DNA from: CBDDBH01 sp965225625 | GTDB taxonomy: Bacteria; Pseudomonadota; Gammaproteobacteria; JADZEE01 | Reading direction: 5' to 3' | DNA length: 64,000 nucleotides | Assembly: GCA_965225625.1 (NCBI GenBank) | Contig: CBDDBH010000034.1 | Span: forward strand, 496,001-560,000 | Translations under genes and position numbers: made by a program | Shown here: positions 57,201-64,000 of the stretch, piece after piece | Layout of the letters: each line of letters starts with the position of its first letter | Position numbering within the stretch: the first letter of the stretch is position 1 | The notes under the pieces: model-generated | The model's database searches: none | Seen by the model: only the letters and a program-made list of their open reading frames with translations | Told to the model about the DNA's origin: nothing

Positions 57201-60200
57201 ATCTTGAGCCGGAATCACGCGGCTGGCGGGGGAGCCGTGTTCTTTGTCGATGGCAGCGACAGCGGCAGCGTCCTGGGTTCGTTCACCGGTTCCATCGATG
57301 GGCTGGGTGGCAATAACGATCAGGTCGGTCAATTATCCATCCGCAGCGTGGCGGGCGGTATCCTCGTGCCCGTGCAGTTCGCGGATCCGGGCGGCATTCG
57401 GGACGCCGGTTCGGTGTTTCTGGTAGATACCGCTGGTACGGTCTTGGGCCAGTCCGATGGCGTCTCGATTGACGAATTTTTTGGCGGCACATCGCCTATC
57501 TTTCTCAGCTCGGGCAATTATGTGATCCGCAGTCGCAATCGGGACGTTGGTATGAACGTTGATGCGGGCAGCGTCGTCCTTGCATCGGGCACTACCGGCA
57601 ACGAGTTGGGTCGCATCGACGGCACCAGCGCCAACGAAACCCTGGGTAGCTTGAGTCTCCAACAACTTTCGAGTGGCGATTACATCGTTCGTAGCGCGAA
57701 TGCCGACATTGGTATGAATGTCGATGCTGGCAGCGTGATCCTCGCGTCGGGCACAACCGGTATGCAGCTAGGCCGCGTTGACGGCATCAGCGCTAGTGAG
57801 CGTCTCGGTAGTTCGAGTGTCACAGCGCTGTCCAGCGGCAATTATATCGTCACCAGTACGGGAGCCGACATCGGTATGAACGTCGATGCGGGCAGCGTCA
57901 TCCTGGCCTCGGGAACGACGGGCAATCGCATTGGCAGTACCGATGGGGTCAGTGCCGGCGAATTCCTGGGTAGCTTCGGCATCACCGAGCGCGCGAGCGG
58001 TAATTATGTGATCCGTTCACGCAATGCCGACCCCGGCGGCATCGTCGATGCGGGTAGCATAATTTTGGCGAGTGGCACCACCGGTAGCGAGATTGGTCGC
58101 GTCGATGGGGACACCGCGTCCGAACGTTTCGGCAACAACGTCAACTTCTTCAGCCTCGGGTCGAGCGACTTCCTGGTTTTCGATCCGGAACACGGCGGCG
58201 GTGCCGGCATTGTCGCCCAGATTGCGGATGTGGATCTTGGCGGCGGCAACATCCTGCGCGGCAGTATTACCGGCGCCAACCCAGGTGATCAGGTCGGCAA
58301 TAGTTTCGGTATCAGCACCACCGTGTCTTCCGGGGCGAACTACGTGATCGCGGCGCGAAACGTTGCTGTTGGCGGTAACGCGAACGCGGGATCCGTATTT
58401 ATCGTCGATCGAGTGACCGCGAACGTCGTCGGACGTGTCGATGGCAGCAGCGCCGGTGAGTTGTTCGGCAGCATTCGCCTCCGTGAACGCAGTAACGGCA
58501 ATCTGGTCTTCCAGTCGCCTAATGCTGATCCGGGCGGCGTGGCCGACGCTGGTTCGCTGCTGCTGACCGATCCGACCGGCACGCTCATTGGACAGCTCGA
58601 CGGCAATAACATGAATGAACGGCTGGGAAGCTCGGTCAACTTTTTCTCGCTTGGTAGTGACATGCTGGTGCAAGCCCCGTTGCACAGCAACGGTTCGATG
58701 ACGGGTGCCGGCGGTATATTCGTCGTCGCCGATACGGATCTGGGCGGCGGCAATATCCTGCGTGGCAGCACGCTAGGAACCAGCATGGATGAGGGCTTTG
58801 GCAGTATCTCACCGAGCATCTTCTCCACAACGATACTCGTTCGTAGCCCCAACGCGGACGTTGCCGGCAATGTCGACGCAGGCGCCGTGGTATTGCTGAA
58901 CCGGGCAGATGGGACCGAGCTCGGCCGCACTAGTGGCATCAGCGCCGGTGAGCTTTTTGGCAATAACACCCCGAGCCTGGTGTCCGGCGGCAATTATTTC
59001 GTGCGCAGTCCGAATGCAGATGCCGGTGGCCTGGTAGATGCCGGATCTATAGCGATGATTGACGGCACGACCGGCAATTTACTAGGGCGCACGAACGGCG
59101 GCAGTGCCGGCGAAAACTTCGGATCAGTTTTTCCGCGGTTCATCAGTGGCCACATTTTGGTGCGTAGTCCGAATGCTGACGTCAGCGGTCTGGCGGATGC
59201 CGGTTCACTCGTGCAGATCAGTAATACGACCGGATTGGCCGTGCAGGTGGTATCCGGGATCAGCGCGAATGAGAGGTTCGGTGCCACGACAGGTCAGACG
59301 CTCGTGGATGGCAGGATTTTGTTCACCAGCCCCGATGCGGACATTAACGGTGTTGTAGATGCCGGCCGCATGGTCTTTTTCGACCCAACCAAGACGGGCG
59401 CAGATGCGTTTTCCTTCGCCAATCTACCTGCCGATCAGTTCACCCTCACCAATCAAACGGTCCAAAATTTCATGTTGGGCGGCGGCACCCTGATATTGCA
59501 GGCCAATAGCGATATCAACATCGATGCGGCAACGGTGCTGACCTCGGCGAGCGGCAGTCTCACTTTGCAGGCCGGCCGCTCGATCAATATCGACGGTATC
59601 GTTAACGTCGCGAACCTTACCTTGATCGCCAATGAGGTAGACGGGGTGCAGACCGGTTTTCGGGGCGGTGGCACGGGTGATATTACGATCACCGGTGAGG
59701 TGATTGCAGGCAACGCTGTGCTCAATGGCGATACCATCATCATACAAAGTGCTTCACCGTCGTTCGTGCTGTCCAACGGCACCCTGGAAGTTAACGCTAC
59801 CACCAACGTCAAACTGCTTGGTGGTGTGGGCGAAGGCTCGATTGCGGCTTTGATAGCGCAGGAGACCTTGACGATCAATTCACCGCGACTGGAATTGTTT
59901 TCCGGTTCTGCCCCGGAGTCGACGTTGGGCGGCAAACTTGCGTCTGAAATTTTTGACGGTGCAATTCCCGACATCACCACATTGCCTGGAATCGCGTTTA
60001 CATTTGCAGGCACCGAGTCAAACATCAATGTCGACAGCATTTTCCTGCAGGCCGGCAGTACTGCGGATTCGTTTGTGGCCTTGGTTTCCAATGGCCAGTT
60101 CAATGTTGCTGCCGGTAATATCCAACTGGTGCCGGGCACCGAGTTGAACACCGATGCGGTGTTTCTCGCACTTGGTGGCGCCGCTGAGATCACGTTCACC

Positions 60201-60431
60201 GACTGCATAGGCTGCGAGGATTTATTCGCCGATCCGCTGGTTGATCCTCTACCCGATGCCGGTATCTATATCGCCGGCCTGTTCCGAAACCCGGCGGTGG
60301 AAGCCATTCTGGCGTTGGTTTCGGAAGAGGCGGAGGCCACGGAAGAAGCAACCGGCGAAGCCGGTGCTGAAGGTGTCGAGGAAGACGAAGAGGCAGGCGA
60401 GGACGAGTCGACGTCCGCAGAATGTAATTAA
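54201..60431 (+). CDS. TpsA-type large exoprotein (filamentous haemagglutinin N-terminal TPS domain)
   Basis: A 2076-residue protein. The signal peptide (TTLLLATVWGALAGTAAFA) is followed by a TPS domain with ANVVSGNVSF, IINWQAFNIG, RVTGGATSELLGSLLSNGRV and NPQGILVGRDAVVDTAGLV. Beyond residue ~470 it is built from about twenty degenerate repeats of 55-70 residues: DAGSVILASGTTG-x-E-x-GRVDG-xSAxExLGS, then NYVIRSxxADxGG. A glycine-rich beta-helix end follows, then the Cys pair CIGC and a very acidic tail rich in Glu ending in ECN. It would be secreted by TpsB and remain on the surface or be released. The frame is unbroken, unlike tpsB and fecR. ATG 54201 overlaps the fecR gene end. Confidence 0.9.
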   Translation: MQRSIKRCTTLLLATVWGALAGTAAFANPQGANVVSGNVSFGHSDSSTLNVTNSPGSIINWQAFNIGAHETTRFIQQSAASAVLNRVTGGATSELLGSLLSNGRVFLINPQGILVGRDAVVDTAGLVLSTLDMSDDDFRAGRLHFASDADSGDIVNHGYIKSAPGGAVVLLAPRIVNAPQEGNEQSGLIQTEDGQLILAAGQSITITSLDDGDITFDVQAPEHEVVNLGQLLAQGGMISVLAGTIRHSGEINADTLGVDASGRIVLSASASLQTSADSVITANSGEDGVVAGQIALSGNSVALAPGATLTATNKAGVGGNIDVTAVETVEVGASLDATGASAGGTINITGDDVQLAGARLVANAENGDGGTVNVGGELQGGGDLATAATVVVDDASWIEASAIEAGEGGRVVVWSDDHTLFEGTAAARGGLDSGDGGLVEVSGKQRLDFVGAVDVGAPGGRAGTLLLDPQNITIIQGGAGDEIADDIPAAGDRFGSSFSVLGNGNILVMSQDADTGGLIDAGEIHLFDPTGELLNVIAGNAAGEKLGSLFFRTVTGGNLVFRSPDANNGALTQAGAVLLVNVDTGLEIGRSSGLSSAERFGATVDFFGVPTGTYLVRSPNADPGGVMDAGRIVLVDNATGLALGETAGSNVGDMLGSSGWTSRGSGNFVLRNPTADPGGILDAGSVYLINGTNGTAIGRINGNSASERLGEVIDFFTFGSNDFLIRSRFNDVGGNVDAGTIILAADVAVGPGFERGRVSGSSANELLGASSPQRLSPSNDYVIRSTSADIGGNVDAGSVILVDRATGTEKGRVDGTSAGEFLGNFGINVRASGNYVIRSTSADPGGIVNAGSVILASGTTGNEIGRFDGDTANEQFGGTIDLFSLGNADFLVRDAQHGGGAGIVAQIADVDLGGGNIRRGGVDGVVAGDNVGNLNPRFLPSRNYIVPARNMMVSTIAGAGSVFVVDNTTGNVLTRVDGDSVNELLGNNLDTFTLGGDNFAILSRNHAAGGGAVFFVDGSDSGSVLGSFTGSIDGLGGNNDQVGQLSIRSVAGGILVPVQFADPGGIRDAGSVFLVDTAGTVLGQSDGVSIDEFFGGTSPIFLSSGNYVIRSRNRDVGMNVDAGSVVLASGTTGNELGRIDGTSANETLGSLSLQQLSSGDYIVRSANADIGMNVDAGSVILASGTTGMQLGRVDGISASERLGSSSVTALSSGNYIVTSTGADIGMNVDAGSVILASGTTGNRIGSTDGVSAGEFLGSFGITERASGNYVIRSRNADPGGIVDAGSIILASGTTGSEIGRVDGDTASERFGNNVNFFSLGSSDFLVFDPEHGGGAGIVAQIADVDLGGGNILRGSITGANPGDQVGNSFGISTTVSSGANYVIAARNVAVGGNANAGSVFIVDRVTANVVGRVDGSSAGELFGSIRLRERSNGNLVFQSPNADPGGVADAGSLLLTDPTGTLIGQLDGNNMNERLGSSVNFFSLGSDMLVQAPLHSNGSMTGAGGIFVVADTDLGGGNILRGSTLGTSMDEGFGSISPSIFSTTILVRSPNADVAGNVDAGAVVLLNRADGTELGRTSGISAGELFGNNTPSLVSGGNYFVRSPNADAGGLVDAGSIAMIDGTTGNLLGRTNGGSAGENFGSVFPRFISGHILVRSPNADVSGLADAGSLVQISNTTGLAVQVVSGISANERFGATTGQTLVDGRILFTSPDADINGVVDAGRMVFFDPTKTGADAFSFANLPADQFTLTNQTVQNFMLGGGTLILQANSDINIDAATVLTSASGSLTLQAGRSINIDGIVNVANLTLIANEVDGVQTGFRGGGTGDITITGEVIAGNAVLNGDTIIIQSASPSFVLSNGTLEVNATTNVKLLGGVGEGSIAALIAQETLTINSPRLELFSGSAPESTLGGKLASEIFDGAIPDITTLPGIAFTFAGTESNINVDSIFLQAGSTADSFVALVSNGQFNVAAGNIQLVPGTELNTDAVFLALGGAAEITFTDCIGCEDLFADPLVDPLPDAGIYIAGLFRNPAVEAILALVSEEAEATEEATGEAGAEGVEEDEEAGEDESTSAECN

Positions 60432-60529
60432 CCTGTCATTTAGCAGCGATCTGGAAGCGGGTCCCGATTGCGACCCCTGCGCATCACACCTATGATGCTT
60501 GCCATCGATTGAGGGCCAGGGGGAGTGTG

Positions 60530-62311
60530 ATGAACAATCTGATCCGCGCGGTGTTGACGGCTATAAGCGGCGTACTGTTAGTTGTGCCTTCGGCCACGCT
60601 AGCTGCACAAGCAAAACCCCGCATCGCTGTCGTGTCCGGTCCCGTCGCGACAATCCAGAATTCCGAACCGCTGGTTACCAGCAACAAAGCCAGATCCAAA
60701 TATGGTCTGACGCCGCTGGCGGACGAAGGCGGAGCGCCGCTGAAATACGATCACCTGGCCCCGCAACGGCTGGCTGCGCCGGTCGAGGTTCTGATTGAGC
60801 AGTTCAGCGGCCACCCACTGGAACGCGATGCCGCCGAACTCTACGGACCACCTGACGGTTATGTAGATGCCGCTGGAAACTTTAACACTGAGCGTCAGGG
60901 AGCCGCAGATAAAGCCGTCTACAAAGTAACTCTGGATCCCGACGACGGCCTCTACATGCTGCCGTACATGGCGCGCCAGGTGGACGGTCGTGCCTGGGAT
61001 GGCGATTGCGCCCGGCCCTGGGCCCCGGCCAACCAATGCCGACAACCGTTTTTTCCCGATGGTGCGCGAATATTCGAAGAGATTGATCGCGGAATTTGGG
61101 GTGTCAGTGAACGCGGGCTAGGCAACATGCTTGCTTCCAAGGCCGAGTTCGACTTCTACCGAGGGGTACCCGCAGGCGGTTACAAACGCGGTTTGTCTGC
61201 TGCGATGCGGACCGACGTTGGTGACGGCGATATCCTTCCTGAAACGATGGGCGAAGATTTTTTTGTGTACAAACCCGTGCACTTGCGCACCTCCACTCGT
61301 TACCTCGAACTGGCAAAGGCTGCCAATTCGGTGCAAAACGCGGTTAACGCCGCCGATTATCTTGGGCTCATTTGGCTCGAAGGTAGTCCGACGGTGGAGG
61401 AAACTATTTATTGGTTGAATCTAATGGTCGATACGCGAGTGCCGATAGTCGCCAACGCGGCGCAACGGCCAAACCGCAGCCTGTCGGCGGACGGTCCGCG
61501 AAATATTGTCGATTCGGTCGACTACATTGTGTCGCGGGTCTGGTCAGACGCGCAGGGTAATAACGAACTCGGCGCGGTCATGGTCCAGGACGAGCAGATA
61601 TTCGCGGCACGACAGGTACAGAAATCCGATGCCAGGCCGGGTGGATATGTTGCGGCGGGTGGCCATGGAGGGATCCTCGGCACCATGGGTGTGCCAGGGA
61701 GAGTGCACATTTATTTCAAACCGCACACCCGCCATACCTGGCGCTCAGAAGTGCGTTTGACGGTGCTCCCGGACAACGTAACGGGAGTCGAACGTCGCCG
61801 CGGTAAGCTGCGAACGCTCGAAATACGCACTAGAGATGCGCAGGGCGAGCTGATCGCTGAGGCTATACCCAGAGTCACGATCATCAAAGCGGGGACTTAC
61901 CACGAAGACGCCGCGACACCCAGCGCCGCGACGGAAGTCGGTATTCTTGCTCACATAAAAAAGAATCTGGACAGCAGCCCGCTCGCAGGCTTTGTCGGCG
62001 AGGGACTTGCACCTTATGGATTTTTACCGCGTTCTCCGGAAATAGCGCTTGAACGCGCGGCCTTCAGCGGTATGCCTACCGTTTACGTGGGGCGAGGTAA
62101 CGCCGGCGGATTGGCCGCAAGTTATCCTAATAATCTCTCGGTTGAGGGCAATAACCTAACGGCGACGAAAGCGCGTTATTTGCTCACGGCCTGTCTGCTG
62201 AAATTTGGCAGCCTGCCGCCGGCGAAGGACCCGGAAAACCCAACGCCTGACGAGCGCAAAGCAGTCGTTGCAAAGCTGGCGCAGTACCAAGCTATTTTCG
62301 ACACTCACTAA
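60530..62311 (+). CDS. Secreted asparaginase-fold protein
   Basis: A 593-residue protein with a signal peptide (LIRAVLTAISGVLLVVPSATLA) and a two-domain fold matching L-asparaginases: GLIWLEGSPTVEETIYWLNLMV corresponds to the family segment around Thr89-Asp90, AAQRPNRSLSADGPRNIVDSV matches the AMRP...SADGP region, and GMPTVYVGRGNAGG the C-domain start. In place of the GTDT catalytic motif it has GSPT, and a canonical TGGTI is absent near the N-terminus. Extra ~180 residues lie before and within the fold. The ATG at 60530 has a strong AGGGGGAG site; a longer frame starts at 60509. The reaction is uncertain. Confidence 0.72.
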   Translation: MNNLIRAVLTAISGVLLVVPSATLAAQAKPRIAVVSGPVATIQNSEPLVTSNKARSKYGLTPLADEGGAPLKYDHLAPQRLAAPVEVLIEQFSGHPLERDAAELYGPPDGYVDAAGNFNTERQGAADKAVYKVTLDPDDGLYMLPYMARQVDGRAWDGDCARPWAPANQCRQPFFPDGARIFEEIDRGIWGVSERGLGNMLASKAEFDFYRGVPAGGYKRGLSAAMRTDVGDGDILPETMGEDFFVYKPVHLRTSTRYLELAKAANSVQNAVNAADYLGLIWLEGSPTVEETIYWLNLMVDTRVPIVANAAQRPNRSLSADGPRNIVDSVDYIVSRVWSDAQGNNELGAVMVQDEQIFAARQVQKSDARPGGYVAAGGHGGILGTMGVPGRVHIYFKPHTRHTWRSEVRLTVLPDNVTGVERRRGKLRTLEIRTRDAQGELIAEAIPRVTIIKAGTYHEDAATPSAATEVGILAHIKKNLDSSPLAGFVGEGLAPYGFLPRSPEIALERAAFSGMPTVYVGRGNAGGLAASYPNNLSVEGNNLTATKARYLLTACLLKFGSLPPAKDPENPTPDERKAVVAKLAQYQAIFDTH

Positions 62312-62337
62312 ACAGCTACGCTCGGGGAGGCGCTGCT

Positions 62338-63120
62338 ATGGATCTCAATCTAGCTGGACGCAAGGTGCTGGTCACCGGTGCATCGAAAGGCATCGGTCGG
62401 TCGATCGGCGCCTATCTCGCGGACGAGGGCTGTCATCTTTATCTCGCGGCTCGAACAGACTCAGAATTGCAGAGTTTGAAGGCGGAGATAAACGCTAAAC
62501 ATGATGTCGAGGTAACGACTTTCGCCATGGATCTGAGTGTCAGCGCTAATATGCAGGCGTTGGCGCAAGCGTGCGCCGACGCAGACGTGCTGGTGAATAA
62601 CGCAGGTGCAATTCCGGGTGGGCGACTCGATGAGATCGACGAACAACGCTGGCGAGAAGCGTGGGACCTCAAGGTGTTCGGTTACATCAATTTGACCCGC
62701 AGTATGTATGCCTACATGAAAGCCCGCGGTGCGGGGGTGATCATCAACGTTATTGGAAATGGTGGTGAGCGGCCTGCCGCGAGTTACATTGCAGGATCGT
62801 CCGGCAATGCCGCATTAATGGCATTCACGCGAGGGTTGGGTGGTGACAGCCCGGAAGATGGCATTCGTGTTGTTGCAGTAAATCCGGGTCCGATACTCAC
62901 GGAACGCCTGGAAGGCTTGCTGCAAAAATCGGCAAACGATCAGTTTGGCGATGCGGACCGATGGCAGGAGTTGCTTGAGCCAATGCCTTTCGGCCGTGCA
63001 GGGACCGTCGATGAAATCGCCACCATGGTTGCCTATCTGGCATCAGATCTGTCTGCCTATACATCAGGAACGGTCGTAACCATCGACGCCGGATGGGTCT
63101 ATCGCGGCCGCCTTGTATAG
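62338..63120 (+). CDS. Short-chain dehydrogenase/reductase (SDR), atypical active site
   Basis: A 260-residue SDR with cofactor motif TGASKGIG (residues 13-20), VNNAG (86-90) and C-terminal GTVVTIDAGWVY. The active-site Tyr150 is in ASYIAGSSGNAA; the residue four later is Ser154, not the usual Lys, and the catalytic Ser position reads Gly (NVIGNGGER). Such variants occur in a subgroup of SDRs with altered or lost activity. It begins 26 bases after the asparaginase-fold gene with a GGGGAGGC site and is followed by a hydantoinase-type gene. Confidence 0.85.
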   Translation: MDLNLAGRKVLVTGASKGIGRSIGAYLADEGCHLYLAARTDSELQSLKAEINAKHDVEVTTFAMDLSVSANMQALAQACADADVLVNNAGAIPGGRLDEIDEQRWREAWDLKVFGYINLTRSMYAYMKARGAGVIINVIGNGGERPAASYIAGSSGNAALMAFTRGLGGDSPEDGIRVVAVNPGPILTERLEGLLQKSANDQFGDADRWQELLEPMPFGRAGTVDEIATMVAYLASDLSAYTSGTVVTIDAGWVYRGRLV

Positions 63121-63138
63121 CGTCCTTAATTTAGCGAC

Positions 63139-64000
63139 ATGAAGATTGGTGTCGACGTAGGCGGTACGTTTACCGATTTTTTGCTGCTCGATGCTGAGGG
63201 CGCATCTCGTACCTGCAAAGTCCTGTCGACGCCCGACGATCCATCTCGCGCCGTATTTGCCGGCTTTGTGCAACTGGCTGAGCAGTGCGATCGCACGCTT
63301 GACGCTTTTCTCAACGAAGTAGAAATAATTGTCCATGGCACCACGGTGACCACCAATGCGGTGTTAACCGGAAAAATCGCGCCGGTCGGATTGCTTACCA
63401 CCCATGGTTTTCGCGATGCCTTACAGATGCGTCGCGGTATGCGCGAGGTACAGTATGACAATAAGTACCCGGCGCCCGAGCCGTTGGTGCCGCGCCGTTT
63501 GCGCCGTCCGATCGTCGAGCGCATCAATGCCGAAGGCGAGGTTCTGCAACCGATCATGTTGGACGGTGTTGACGATGCGCTGGAACGATTCAAAGCGGCG
63601 GGCGTCGAGGCTGTCGCTGTCTGTTTCATGCATGCCTACCGTAACGACGTAAACGAGCAAGCCGCGGCGCAACGAGTTGCTGAACAAATGCCGGATACCT
63701 ACTTGTCCGTATCCAGCCGCGTGCTGCCGCAGGTGAGGTTTTACGAACGTGTGAGCACTACGGTATTGAGTGCCGGTGTCGGTCCAATCTTGAGTCGCTA
63801 TCTGCAACGCCTGGTCGAGCGCCTCGATGCGGCGGTGTTTGGCGGTGTGTTACTCATCATGCAATCGAATGGTGGAGTGACTGGACCCAAAAAAGCAGCG
63901 GCGCTTGCGGCCAGCACACTGTTGTCAGGTCCCGCAGCAGCACCGATTGCCGGACTGGCCTACGCGGGTGTCCACGAAATACGCGATCTCATCACCGTAG
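63139..64000 (+). CDS. Hydantoinase/oxoprolinase subunit A (3' end beyond the window)
   Basis: From ATG 63139 the frame is open to the last base (287 codons) with no stop. It opens with IGVDVGGTFTDFLLLD, the ASKHA phosphate-binding motif of HyuA/5-oxoprolinase/N-methylhydantoinase A proteins. VHGTTVTTNAVL, THGFRDALQMRR, RRPIVERIN and MQSNGGV-type segments follow in the family order. Full-length members are ~650-700 residues, so more than half is outside the window. They hydrolyse cyclic amides or carboxylate ketones using ATP, usually with a B subunit next to them. Confidence 0.9.
   Translation, partial: MKIGVDVGGTFTDFLLLDAEGASRTCKVLSTPDDPSRAVFAGFVQLAEQCDRTLDAFLNEVEIIVHGTTVTTNAVLTGKIAPVGLLTTHGFRDALQMRRGMREVQYDNKYPAPEPLVPRRLRRPIVERINAEGEVLQPIMLDGVDDALERFKAAGVEAVAVCFMHAYRNDVNEQAAAQRVAEQMPDTYLSVSSRVLPQVRFYERVSTTVLSAGVGPILSRYLQRLVERLDAAVFGGVLLIMQSNGGVTGPKKAAALAASTLLSGPAAAPIAGLAYAGVHEIRDLITV

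Noticed and set aside
59453..60208. 251-codon minus-strand frame
   Set aside because: Antisense shadow of the 3' part of the TpsA gene without any domain feature.

Overview
The window is chromosomal DNA, rich in GC, from a Gram-negative bacterium, most likely a gammaproteobacterium. The support is TonB-dependent receptor, two-partner secretion, lipoprotein, Tat and c-type cytochrome genes, dense same-strand gene runs with 4-base stop/start overlaps, and the gene families present. No rRNA, tRNA or CRISPR array was seen, and the species cannot be named from sequence alone.

Layout. (1) 1-9.1 kb: a cupin fragment, an AAHS-type aromatic-acid MFS transporter on the minus strand, and a divergent compact operon. 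The operon holds a Tat protein, a p-cresol methylhydroxylase/vanillyl-alcohol oxidase (PCMH/VAO) flavoprotein, a cytochrome c lipoprotein, a UbiD-type decarboxylase, its small BsdD/VdcD-like partner, and a second PCMH/VAO-fold protein that has lost its catalytic residues. A DksA-like and a GST-like gene follow. The operon reads as a phenolic side-chain oxidation plus decarboxylation module. (2) 9.4-19.7 kb: an MHYT hybrid histidine kinase followed by a frameshifted REC-GGDEF gene, an RND exporter, an ECF42-type sigma factor with its DGPF/YCII partner, tag, a SIMPL protein and a lipoprotein. (3) 19.7-23.5 kb: a urease deletion scar (5' ureD joined to 3' ureG), a ferredoxin and ferredoxin reductase pair, and a three-gene split nitrile hydratase/thiocyanate hydrolase. 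(4) 23.5-33 kb: a giant secreted RCC1/cadherin-like/C13-caspase-like protein gene of about 8.85 kb containing a 1422-bp near-perfect triplication, flanked by a 41-bp direct repeat. (5) 33-39.1 kb: a TTQ amine dehydrogenase (heavy and light chains), an acyl-CoA ligase (frameshifted), a di-haem cytochrome c4-like protein and an MFS transporter. (6) 39.1-49.6 kb: an ABC exporter, a MetE-like protein, a TonB-dependent receptor with a 21-G tract 4 bases before its start codon, a tandem HAD protein, a BBE-type flavoprotein and an acyl-CoA dehydrogenase. (7) 49.7-60.4 kb: a tpsB-fecR-tpsA two-partner secretion locus in which tpsB is cut by an IS1182-like element with a CTAG duplication, and tpsB and fecR carry many indels, while the 6.2-kb tpsA frame is intact. 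(8) 60.5-64 kb: an asparaginase-fold protein, an SDR and the start of a hydantoinase/oxoprolinase A gene.

Taken together the window encodes catabolism of phenolics and aromatic amines through periplasmic dehydrogenases that deliver electrons to cytochromes c, plus CoA-dependent degradation, uptake, and large surface or secreted proteins. Many of the frame breaks are one-base changes, several in short homopolymers, and they cluster at 52.4-53.6 kb. Some may be assembly errors rather than real mutations.
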